NCBI GenBank assembly: GCA_002347815.1
Contig: DDXV01000038.1
Span: forward strand, 1-27,965
Origin: Syntrophaceae bacterium UBA2251
GTDB taxonomy: Bacteria > Desulfobacterota > Syntrophia > Syntrophales > UBA2251
Direction: 5' to 3'
Length of the DNA stretch: 27,965 nt
A program made the position numbers and the translations under genes. How positions within the stretch are numbered: position 1 is the first letter of the stretch; each line of letters opens with the position of its first letter. Under the pieces are notes generated by a model. It did no database searches. It was not told where the DNA came from and was given only the letters and a program-made list of their open reading frames with translations. Below are positions 6,609-14,253 of this stretch, piece after piece.

Positions 6609-7028
6609 CAGGAGGAGCGGGGGATGACCCCCAAGTTTTGGCGCTTTACCGTCGGCTAACCCATGCCCGTTTTGTTTTAACCGATCACGCTTTTTGTCTT
6701 CTTTCGAAGCATATCCCATGCCAGCAAAAGTGGATGCGCTCCAACCCTTCGATATTGCATGCATCCTTCAATATCCGGCCCTGTCGTTTCGGGGGCGGAC
6801 GGCCCGGGGCGGCGGCAGAAAATGTCGCGTCGCCTCCCGCCCTTCCATGAAATTATTTTTGAAAACGAATACTTGAACCATCCGACCGGCGATGCACGGC
6901 TTCGACAAATCTGTCGAACGGGCGTCGCGGCGCATCCCGGAAGGCCAAAATAATCGTGGCCATTCCCGACTTTTTGCGGTATGCAAAATCCCGTGTGTTC
7001 AGAATGACTTGGCCTGGGAGGTCCGAGG
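6609..7028. other. Gene-free 420-bp region upstream of the histidine kinase
   Basis: No convincing coding frame was found. The region contains stretches visibly richer in A+T than the flanking genes. It holds a GGGGG/CCCCC hairpin (6619-6632), a 7-bp inverted repeat GATATTG...CAATATC with 11-nt spacer (6751-6775), and a perfect 7-bp inverted repeat TTCGACA-AATC-TGTCGAA (6901-6918). The last lies about 110 bp upstream of the kinase start and is the best operator candidate. No clear sigma-70 or sigma-54 promoter was recognised, although the kinase must be transcribed from here. GGGAGG (7017-7022) is the ribosome site of the next gene. Confidence 0.55.
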
Positions 7029-8795
7029 ATGAAACCTGCGCAGAAGGTGGTTTGGGAGGACCGGCCCGCCCGCTACCGCCGTCCGCTGATCCAGGCGATC
7101 GCGGTTGCCCTGGCCTCCATCATTTTTATCGGTTTGATCCTGATCATGGGGATCAGGGACTTGAGGACCATCGACCGGACCCTGATGGGCTTTCTCGAAA
7201 ACCGGGGTCAGGGCGTCATCAATGTCGTCGAGCGGCTGGCGCAGGAGAACATCAACACCCTGGTCCAGGGGCAGCAGCAGCGGCACGACGACACCTTTGT
7301 GCCCCTCGCCGAAGAGGCCTTTTCCCCCCAGCGGCTGCTGATCCGGGCCCTGGTCAACATCGGCCGGGAGGTGGACACGAACTGGAAGGCCGATCGGCTG
7401 AGCGAGAACACCCTGCGCAAGATGGTGGCCGAGAAGGGCCTGTGGATGATCGCCGTGTTCGACAAAGGGGGGCGCGCCGTCTTTCAGAGCCGCTCCCTGC
7501 CGTCCTCCCTGGCGGGGTCCCAGGGGGTGGAAGGCGGCGTCGCCATCGAGGATTTCGCCCGCCTGGGGAGAGACGGGAAGGTCGGCTTCATCGCCCTGCG
7601 GCGACGCGACGGGAGCGGGACGATCATCATTGCGCTGGACCCCAAGGGGGCCCGGTACTGGGGGCTGAAGGTCGCCATCGAGAAGGCCATCGGAGAGCTC
7701 GGAGCGGGTCAGCGCCAGAACCTCCTTTACCTGGTCATCATGGACCGGCAGGGCAAGGTGCTGGGCAGCACCGGCCGGGGGCCGCAGACCTGGCGGCCCG
7801 GGGAATTCCACCTGCCGGAACTTCTGGACGGCCGGCGCAAGATCGACAGCCGCAAAGGCGTCTGGCAGGGCAAGAACATCCTGGATATGGCGATCCCCGT
7901 TACCCTGAACAACCGGATCGAGGGCGTGGCGCGGATCGGTCTGGACCGGTCCGGATCGGACACGATCCTGAGGGAAAACGAGCGGAACATGCTGGTCTTC
8001 ATGGCCTTTATCGCGGCGATCATGCTGCTCGCCATGGGACTCCTCTACTTTAATCAGAACCGGCATATGGAGCGGCTCGTGGAGATCACGCGGCAACTGG
8101 AGAAGGCCGAGCGCCTTTCCGCGCTGGGCCAGCTGGCCGCCGGCGTGGCCCACGAGATCCGCAATCCGCTCAACGCGATCAGCATGGCGAGCCAGAGGCT
8201 CAAGCGGGAGTACCTGCCCGACGACCCGGACAAGGTCAGGGATTTCGGCATCCTGACCGGCGTCATCCGGGACGAGATCCGGCGCCTGAACGGCATCATC
8301 GAGGAATTCCTGACCTTCTCCAAGAGCCGGCGCCTGGAGCTGCGGGAGTATTCCGTCGTCGAGGTCCTCCAGAAAATCGTCAATCTCGTCCAGGAGGAGG
8401 CGGTGACGAAAGACATTGCCCTGGAAACCCGCTGGGGGGAGGATCCGCTGGTCATTCCCATGGATGTGGACAAGCTTCAGCAGGCCATGCTCAATTTCAT
8501 CAAGAACGCCATGGAATCGATCAGCGGCGCGGGGACGGTCCTGGTCTCCGCGGCGCTCCAGAGCAAGGAGCGCCTGGTCATCACCGTGTCCGATACGGGA
8601 TGCGGCATGACCCCGGAGGAGGTGGAGCGGATCTTCAATCCGGAATACACGACGAAGGAAAAAGGGCTGGGCCTGGGGATGACGCTCGCGCACGAGATCA
8701 TCCGGGGGCACGGCGGCGAGATCCGTGTGAAGAGCGAGGCCGGTGCCGGGACCGCGGTAGAGGTCATCCTGCCGACGGAAATCAGGAAAAGCTGA
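7029..8795 (+). CDS. Membrane sensor histidine kinase of the ZraS/AtoS type
   Basis: A 588-residue sensor kinase. TM1 spans about 20-40 and TM2 about 320-343. Between them lies an extracytoplasmic region of some 280 residues, probably a Cache/PAS-like sensor (segments such as LVIMDRQGKVLGSTGRG and VTLNNRIEGVARIGL fit the repeated beta-strand pattern). No obvious HAMP domain follows TM2. The dimerisation/phosphoacceptor box GVAHEIRNPLNAI has the autophosphorylated His at 375. The ATPase part has the N box (NFIKNAMES), G1 (DTGCGM) and G2 (GLGLGM). GGGAGG lies 6 nt before the ATG. The gene is 27 nt upstream of an NtrC-type response regulator, its obvious partner. The signal is unknown. Confidence 0.92.
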   Translation: MKPAQKVVWEDRPARYRRPLIQAIAVALASIIFIGLILIMGIRDLRTIDRTLMGFLENRGQGVINVVERLAQENINTLVQGQQQRHDDTFVPLAEEAFSPQRLLIRALVNIGREVDTNWKADRLSENTLRKMVAEKGLWMIAVFDKGGRAVFQSRSLPSSLAGSQGVEGGVAIEDFARLGRDGKVGFIALRRRDGSGTIIIALDPKGARYWGLKVAIEKAIGELGAGQRQNLLYLVIMDRQGKVLGSTGRGPQTWRPGEFHLPELLDGRRKIDSRKGVWQGKNILDMAIPVTLNNRIEGVARIGLDRSGSDTILRENERNMLVFMAFIAAIMLLAMGLLYFNQNRHMERLVEITRQLEKAERLSALGQLAAGVAHEIRNPLNAISMASQRLKREYLPDDPDKVRDFGILTGVIRDEIRRLNGIIEEFLTFSKSRRLELREYSVVEVLQKIVNLVQEEAVTKDIALETRWGEDPLVIPMDVDKLQQAMLNFIKNAMESISGAGTVLVSAALQSKERLVITVSDTGCGMTPEEVERIFNPEYTTKEKGLGLGMTLAHEIIRGHGGEIRVKSEAGAGTAVEVILPTEIRKS

Positions 8796-8822
8796 AGGCA
8801 AACGATCAGGGGGAATTGAGGC

Positions 8823-10187
8823 ATGAAGGCATTGAACATCCTCGTCGTCGAAGACGGCCAGTCCCAGCGCGAAATGCTCCGTGATTTTCTGCTGCGGGAG
8901 GGCCACCGGGTCACCGAGGCCGAGACCGGCCCGGGGGCCATCGATGCCGTCCGCCGGGGACAGGTGGATCTCATCCTGCTGGACTACAAGATGCCGGGCA
9001 TGGACGGGATGGAGGTGCTGAAGGAGGTCAAGCGCCTGAATCCCGAGATCGACGTGGTGATCATCACCGCCTACGGGACGATCGAGACGGCTGTCGACGC
9101 CATGAAGGCCGGTGCCATCGATTACATCACCAAGCCGGTCGAATTCGACGAACTGCTCCTCCTGATCGACCGCGTCTGCGAGCGGCGGACCCTGATCCGC
9201 GAAAACGAGATCCTCCGGCAGAACCTTCGGGAGAAGGGGGTCACCGCCGAGCAGATCGTCTACGCCAGCGAGAAGATGAAGACCCTGATCAACCTGGCGG
9301 GGCGCGTGGCCGGAAGCCGCGCCACGGTGCTTCTGCAGGGGGAAAGCGGTACGGGGAAGGAGCTCTTCGCCCGTCTGCTGCACCATTTGAGCCCCCGCTC
9401 CGGCCGCCCCATCATCGCCGTGAACTGCGGGGCCCTGCCGGAGACGCTCCTCGAGAGCGAGCTGTTCGGGCATGAAAAGGGCGCCTTCACCGGCGCCGGC
9501 GCACGGCGCATCGGCCGGTTCGAGGAGGCGGACGGCGGCACCCTGTTCATCGACGAGATCGGCGAGCTGTACCCGTCGGTTCAGGTCAAACTGCTGCGCT
9601 TTCTCCAGGAGCGGGAGTTCCAGCGCCTGGGGGGGAATCAGACGATTCGGGCCGACGTGCGGATCATCGCCGCCACCAACCGCGACCTCGATGCCCGCGT
9701 CCGGGAGGGGGCGTTCCGGGAGGACCTGTTCTACCGTCTGAACGTCGTCGTCCTGTCCATTCCGCCCCTGCGGGAGCGCAAGGAGGACATTCCCCTCCTG
9801 ATCGGTCACTTCCTGCAGCGCTTCGCGACGGAAAACGGGAAGCGGATCGAGGGCATCAGCCGGGAGGCGCGGGACCTGCTCCTCAAGTACGCCTATCCCG
9901 GCAACGTCCGGGAACTGGAGAACATCATCGAGCGGGCGGTCGTCATCTCCAGGGAATCCGTGATCTCCGTGGAGGATCTGCCCTTTGGCGGCGGGGCGCC
10001 GGAGGCCCGGGAGGATTCGGATCGGGACGGAGGCGTCCTTCGCGATTCCGTGGAGGATCTGGAGCGCCGCCTCATCCGGGAGGCGATGGAGAAGGCCGGG
10101 GACCATCAGACCCGGGCGGCCGAGTTCCTCGGCATCAGCGAGCGGATGCTGCGTTACAAACTGAAGAAGTACGGCCTGAAATCGTAA
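8823..10187 (+). CDS. NtrC-family sigma-54-dependent response regulator
   Basis: A 454-residue regulator with full three-domain architecture. The receiver (1-120) has acidic residues E10/D11, phosphoacceptor D54 in LLDYKMPGMDG and the conserved KP motif (YITKPVEF). The AAA+ domain (about 140-370) has Walker A GESGTGKE near 173-180, GAFTGA at 220-225 (sigma-54 contact loop), Walker B GGTLFIDEIGEL and the R-finger region RLNVVVLSIPPLRERKEDI. A C-terminal Fis-type helix-turn-helix (about 415-452) reads TRAAEFLGISERMLRYKLKKYGL. It should be phosphorylated by the kinase encoded just upstream and activate sigma-54 promoters. No sigma-54 promoter was recognised in the window, so its targets are probably elsewhere. 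Confidence 0.94.
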   Translation: MKALNILVVEDGQSQREMLRDFLLREGHRVTEAETGPGAIDAVRRGQVDLILLDYKMPGMDGMEVLKEVKRLNPEIDVVIITAYGTIETAVDAMKAGAIDYITKPVEFDELLLLIDRVCERRTLIRENEILRQNLREKGVTAEQIVYASEKMKTLINLAGRVAGSRATVLLQGESGTGKELFARLLHHLSPRSGRPIIAVNCGALPETLLESELFGHEKGAFTGAGARRIGRFEEADGGTLFIDEIGELYPSVQVKLLRFLQEREFQRLGGNQTIRADVRIIAATNRDLDARVREGAFREDLFYRLNVVVLSIPPLRERKEDIPLLIGHFLQRFATENGKRIEGISREARDLLLKYAYPGNVRELENIIERAVVISRESVISVEDLPFGGGAPEAREDSDRDGGVLRDSVEDLERRLIREAMEKAGDHQTRAAEFLGISERMLRYKLKKYGLKS

Positions 10188-10309
10188 CCGCCCCGGGCGG
10201 GGGCATCCACCACGGGGTCTCCCTCTCCGCAGGAAAGGGCGCGGCTTAAGCCCGGGTGTCTCCGCGAGCGGATCGACCGGATGCCGCCCAAGGCCCGAAT
10301 CCGGGCGGA

Positions 10310-11656
10310 TTATCCCGTTTCCCGGGCGATGTCGGCGACCGCCTCGTCCAGGAGACGGACCAGGGCGTCGATCTGGCGTTTCGTGATGACGAACGGCGGG
10401 GCAATGAGGACGTGGTCCCCCCGGATCCCATCGGCCCCGCCCCCGCCGGGATAGACGATCAGCCCCCGGGCGAAGGCCCGCTCCGCGATGCGGGCGTTGA
10501 CTCGGGCCTCGGGGGGGAACGGTTCCCGGGACGCCCGGTCCCGGACGAACTCCACGCCGGCGAAGAGCCCCAGCCCGCGGATATCCCCGACGATCTCGTG
10601 CCGGTTCAGGCGCGCCAGGCTGTCCAGAAGATAGGGCCCCAGCGCCGCGGAACGGGCGATGAGGTCGCGGGTCTCGATGTATTCGAGCACGGCGACCGCG
10701 GCGGCGCAGGCCAGGGGATTCTGCCCGTAGGTGTGGCCGTGGACGAACGCCCCCCGGCCGCTCCGGATCGTTTCATGGATGGCCTCGGTGGCGAGCACCG
10801 CGAAGATGGGGGCGTAGCCGGCGCCCAAGCCCTTGGCGCCGGCGATCAGGTCCGGCCTCACGTCCCAGTGATCGACGGCGAAGGCCTTCCCCGTCCGGCC
10901 GAGGCCGGTCATGACCTCGTCGGCGATGAACAGGACGTCGTAACGGTCGCAGATCTCCCGGATCTTCCTGAAATAGCCGCTGGGGGGGACCAGCGCCCCG
11001 GCCGTCGCGCCGACGACGGGCTCGGCGATGAAGGCGGAAACGGACTCCGGGCCTTCGTAGAGGATCGTCTTCTCGAGGTCCGCGGCGCACTCCAGGGCGC
11101 AGGCCGCGGGCGCAAGACCGAAGGGGCAGCGATAGCAGTAGGCGGGGACGATGTGCGGGGTGTGCCCGATCAGGGGCAGGTAGTATTGCCGGCGGCCCGT
11201 GTGGCCGCTTAAAGCCAGCGCCCCCAGGGTATTGCCGTGGTAGCTCGTCCAGCGGGAGATGACCTTGAATCGGGAGGGCTGGCCGCGATCCACATGGTAC
11301 TGGCGCGCGAGCTTCACCGCCGTTTCGACCGCCTCCGATCCTCCCGAAACGAAGTAGGCCCGGTTCAGGCCGGCCGGGGCGAGGGCGACCAACCGCCCGG
11401 CGAGGGCGACGGCCGCCTCGCTCGTGAACTGGGAACCGTGGGTGAAGGCGACTTTTCGCAACTGACGGGCGATGGCGCGCTCGATGTCCTTGACGCCGTG
11501 ACCGATGGCGGCCAGGGCCGCGCCGCCCGCTCCGTCGAGATACCGTTTCCCGTCCGTGTCGTAGAGGTAGACCCCCCGCCCCCGGTCCACCGTCGGGTAG
11601 AAGCGGGCCGGGTTCCGGTAGAAGACGTGATCCTGGTTGAGCGTTCCGCGCGCCAT
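10310..11656 (-). CDS. Class III PLP-dependent aminotransferase
   Basis: A 448-residue enzyme of the class III (omega) aminotransferase family, cytoplasmic, fold-type I. PLP-binding features: SGGSEAVETA (104-113) for the phosphate, SYHGNT near 138-143, D246 in LFIADEVMTGLGRTG contacting the pyridine nitrogen, and K275 in IAGAKGLGAGY forming the internal aldimine. The family includes beta-alanine:pyruvate, 4-aminobutyrate, diaminopelargonate and lysine 6-aminotransferases; the amino donor cannot be assigned here. The start at 11656 (MARGTLNQDH) is chosen because the upstream extension is an antisense reading of the next gene. It lies 50 nt downstream of the enoyl-CoA hydratase/isomerase gene on the same strand and may be cotranscribed. 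Confidence 0.92.
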   Translation of the reverse strand: MARGTLNQDHVFYRNPARFYPTVDRGRGVYLYDTDGKRYLDGAGGAALAAIGHGVKDIERAIARQLRKVAFTHGSQFTSEAAVALAGRLVALAPAGLNRAYFVSGGSEAVETAVKLARQYHVDRGQPSRFKVISRWTSYHGNTLGALALSGHTGRRQYYLPLIGHTPHIVPAYCYRCPFGLAPAACALECAADLEKTILYEGPESVSAFIAEPVVGATAGALVPPSGYFRKIREICDRYDVLFIADEVMTGLGRTGKAFAVDHWDVRPDLIAGAKGLGAGYAPIFAVLATEAIHETIRSGRGAFVHGHTYGQNPLACAAAVAVLEYIETRDLIARSAALGPYLLDSLARLNRHEIVGDIRGLGLFAGVEFVRDRASREPFPPEARVNARIAERAFARGLIVYPGGGGADGIRGDHVLIAPPFVITKRQIDALVRLLDEAVADIARETG

Positions 11657-11706
11657 CGGTTCCGGTCTTCCGCGAAAGCCTCCGCCCGCGCCGCGGTCCG
11701 GCGCCG

Positions 11707-12387
11707 TCAGTCCTGCCAGCGGCTCCAGGTATTCACCAGGATCTGGCGCAGGCCGTGTTTGATGGTCGTGTAGGTCTGGCGGTCCTTCAGCGCGAGCATC
11801 CGGGCCATCGCCATCGTTTTGTCCCACAGTTCCCCGGCCGGGTAGGCGGCCGTGACGATCTGTTTGGCCTGGGCCTCGAGGCCGCCGATCCGTCTGCCGG
11901 TGAGGAGCAGCTCCGTCGCGGCGAGGCGGTCGGGCAGGAGGTCGAGGATCTGGTGCATGATCGGCGTGAAGGGGATGCGGATGTCCACCTCCGGGTAGCA
12001 GAAGAACCCCCGGTCCGAACGCATGAAACGGAAATCGAGCGTGGCGGCGAGCAGGGCCCCGCCCGCGTAGGTGTGACCGGTGAGGCAGCCCACCGTGGGC
12101 ATGTTCAGCAGGGCGAACCTCAGGAACAGATGGTCCAGCATCCGGCCGAATCCGGGGAAATAGTCGGGCGGCTGCGTCGTGATCCACTGGAGGTTGATCC
12201 CGTTGCTCCAGAACTTGGGGTCGCTGCTCGTGACGACGAGGGCGGTACTGCCTTCATAGGCCTCGAGGGTGTCGAGGACCGCTTCATATTCGTGGACGAC
12301 GTCGGCGGTGAAGCGGTTCTCCTCGGCGCCGTTGGTCAGGGTCAGAACGTGCACATCCCCGTCGCGGGTGAGTTCCATCGTGGGCAT
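11707..12387 (-). CDS. Enoyl-CoA hydratase/isomerase family protein, probably isomerase-like
   Basis: A 226-residue crotonase-fold protein, shorter than the usual 255-265 residues. One oxyanion-hole segment is FWSNGINLQWI, and the second is GHTYAGGALLAA. The segment CYPEVDIRIPF retains the Glu equivalent to E164 of rat mitochondrial hydratase. The E144 equivalent (normally in GGGCELA) is Leu here (GGALLAA). A single acidic residue is typical of delta3,delta2-enoyl-CoA isomerases, so isomerase is more likely than hydratase; this is inference from alignment by eye. GAGGAGG lies 6 nt before the ATG. It sits 12 nt after the rubrerythrin-like gene, in a probable operon. Confidence 0.85.
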   Translation of the reverse strand: MPTMELTRDGDVHVLTLTNGAEENRFTADVVHEYEAVLDTLEAYEGSTALVVTSSDPKFWSNGINLQWITTQPPDYFPGFGRMLDHLFLRFALLNMPTVGCLTGHTYAGGALLAATLDFRFMRSDRGFFCYPEVDIRIPFTPIMHQILDLLPDRLAATELLLTGRRIGGLEAQAKQIVTAAYPAGELWDKTMAMARMLALKDRQTYTTIKHGLRQILVNTWSRWQD

Positions 12388-12399
12388 GGGCCGCCTCCT

Positions 12400-12876
12400 C
12401 TATTTCTGGAATCGCTTCTTGATTTCCGAAAGGATGCCGAAATGGCGGCGCTCCTCCTCGATCACCCGGTCCACGGCGGCATGTTCGGCTGCGGGCACCA
12501 CCTGCTTTATCTCGTGGTAATAGAGGATGGAGTCCTGCTCCCGGCGCAGGGCGAAATCCAGGGCCGAGAGGGTGTCCTTCACCCCCGCCAGCTCGCGGTC
12601 CAGGGCCTCCTTCGTGAAGATCACGGTGTTGTCCACGTAGTTGCGCAGATAGGCGCCGTACTCGCCCGCATAGCTCTCCGGCGGGGCGGCCTTCTCCATG
12701 GCGGCGAAGATCCGGCCGAAGGTCTTCTGGTGGACCAGCTCCTCGTCGGCGAGGCGCGCGAAAATCCCCTTCGCCTCTTCGTCCTTGGTGATCTGAACGG
12801 CGTACCGGTAAAAATTGGCCCCGTTTTCTTCGATCCTCATCGCGAATTCCAGAATGTCCGATGCTGAAAAACTCAT
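12400..12876 (-). CDS. Rubrerythrin-like ferritin-superfamily diiron protein
   Basis: A 158-residue four-helix-bundle protein. The probable iron ligands are E17 in RIEENGANFY, E46 and H49 in DEELVH, E113 in RREQDSILYYHE, and E142/H145 in EEERRHFG. This matches the rubrerythrin N-terminal domain, but the rubredoxin-like C-terminal Cys4 domain is absent. Proteins of this kind usually reduce peroxide or handle iron in anaerobes, and this one would need an external electron donor. The start at 12876 (MSFSASDILEF) is preferred over a start eight codons upstream because GGAGG lies 6 nt before it. It precedes the enoyl-CoA isomerase-like gene by 12 nt. Confidence 0.87.
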   Translation of the reverse strand: MSFSASDILEFAMRIEENGANFYRYAVQITKDEEAKGIFARLADEELVHQKTFGRIFAAMEKAAPPESYAGEYGAYLRNYVDNTVIFTKEALDRELAGVKDTLSALDFALRREQDSILYYHEIKQVVPAAEHAAVDRVIEEERRHFGILSEIKKRFQK

Positions 12877-13007
12877 GTACCGCCTCCTTCCCTCGTCCAT
12901 GTTCTGCGGGCCGCCATCCAGGGGGACCCTTGAAAAACGCCGCTTCCGTGTTACACCGACGCAGGCGGAATCCTATCCGACTTTGACCCAGAATTAAAGA
13001 AAAAAAT

Positions 13008-14078
13008 CTACGGCAGCCATCGCTTGCGCCTGAAATACACGAGCATGGCCGCGACGGTGAGGAGGATGACGACCCAGACGCCGAGGTATCCCCAGCGCCA
13101 CTCCAGTTCCGGCATGTATTTGAAATTCATCCCGTAGATGCCGGCGATGAAGGTGAGCGGCATGAAGAGGGTGGCGATGATGGTCAGGACCTTCATGACC
13201 TCGTTCATCCGGTTGCTCAGACTGGACAGATAAATATCGAGCATGCCCGCGAGCTGGTCGCGGAAGGTCTCGATCGTGTCGATCACCTGGATGGTGTGGT
13301 CGTAGACGTCCTTGAAATAGATCCCCGTGCCCTCGTGGAGGAGCGTCGAGTCCGAACGGTCGACGGCGCTGATCGCCTCCCGGAGAGGCCAGACCGATCT
13401 GCGCAGAGAAGTGATTTCCCGTTTCAGCCCCTGGATGGCGCGCAGGGTGTCCGGCGTGGGGCGGTTCACGAGACTGTCCTCCAGGGCCTCGATCCGCTCG
13501 CCCAGGGCCTCCAGAACGACGAAATACTGATCCACGACGGCGTCCATAATGGCATGGGCCAGGTAGTCCGCCCCGGTCTTCCGGATGCGGCCCTTGCCGG
13601 CGCGGAGCCCTTCCCGGATCGGATCCAGCAGCGGTCCGGCCTTCTCCTGAAGCGTGATCAGGAAGTGCGGGCCGATGACGAGACTGATCTGTTCCGAATG
13701 GACGCCTCCCTTCGGATGCACGGGGAGCGTGAACACGCGCATGACGATGAAGAGGTAATCCCCCAGATCCTCGAACTTCGGGCGATGGTCCGTGTTCAGC
13801 ATATCCTCCAGGATCAGGGGGTGGAGTCCAAACGCCTCGCCGAGGGCCGCCAGAACGCCCGTGTCCTGGAGGCCGTCGATGTTGAGCCAGGTGACGCCCG
13901 GTCGATCCCGGCGGGGCACGGCGTCGCCGACGGCGGCGATCGTCCGCTCCTCCAGGTGCTGCTCGTCGTAGTTGAACAGGGTGAGGCCGGTCTTTTCGGT
14001 CAACCGGCGGCCGACGTGGACCAGGGATCCCGGCGGCAGGCCGACCTTGCCCGCTCGCGTGGGCTGGGGGGACAACAT
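13008..14078 (-). CDS. corA: CorA family magnesium/cobalt transporter
   Basis: A 356-residue inner-membrane channel that imports Mg2+ (also Co2+ and Ni2+) as a pentamer. A large N-terminal cytoplasmic domain (for example LNIDGLQDTGVLAALGEAFGLHPLILEDMLN) leads into long helices with the stalk. Two C-terminal transmembrane helices follow, the first ending in the selectivity motif YGMN (GMN at 316-318) and the second near 333-348, then a basic tail FRRKRWLP. The start at 14078 has GGGAGG about 10 nt upstream; an in-frame ATG at 14096 has no visible ribosome site. It is divergent from the sigma-54 activator gene at 14254, whose control region it shares. Confidence 0.93.
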   Translation of the reverse strand: MLSPQPTRAGKVGLPPGSLVHVGRRLTEKTGLTLFNYDEQHLEERTIAAVGDAVPRRDRPGVTWLNIDGLQDTGVLAALGEAFGLHPLILEDMLNTDHRPKFEDLGDYLFIVMRVFTLPVHPKGGVHSEQISLVIGPHFLITLQEKAGPLLDPIREGLRAGKGRIRKTGADYLAHAIMDAVVDQYFVVLEALGERIEALEDSLVNRPTPDTLRAIQGLKREITSLRRSVWPLREAISAVDRSDSTLLHEGTGIYFKDVYDHTIQVIDTIETFRDQLAGMLDIYLSSLSNRMNEVMKVLTIIATLFMPLTFIAGIYGMNFKYMPELEWRWGYLGVWVVILLTVAAMLVYFRRKRWLP

Positions 14079-14253
14079 CGTCAGGGCGCCTCCCATGGGG
14101 TGATGGGATGTCTTAGCCCAAAGCTCCGAGAAATACAATCGAAATTTGAATGCCTTATCGCACCGGCGCCGGAGTTTTTGCTTGACAAGACGGGGATAAT
14201 TTTGGAGACAAACAGGGACCCCGCCGGAGGTCGCCGGACGCGGGAGGAGGGGC

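Noticed and set aside
6709..6723. Minus-strand TGGCATGGGATATGC resembling a sigma-54 promoter
   Set aside because: The -12 element is ATGC rather than TTGC and it points toward the rarA terminator with no gene to serve.
6999..10106. Very long minus-strand open frame (about 1035 codons) opposite the kinase and response regulator
   Set aside because: It is antisense to two genes with intact domains, is rich in Gly/Pro/Arg/Asp in a pattern set by GC-rich third positions, and shows no recognisable domain.
11657..12187. N-terminal extension of the aminotransferase frame
   Set aside because: It runs antisense through the enoyl-CoA isomerase-like gene and has no family resemblance; the true start is at 11656.
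14182..14210. TTGACA upstream of the sigma-54 activator gene as a promoter
   Set aside because: No acceptable -10 lies at 16-18 nt (GAGACA at 17); the nearby GATAAT is only 7 nt away.
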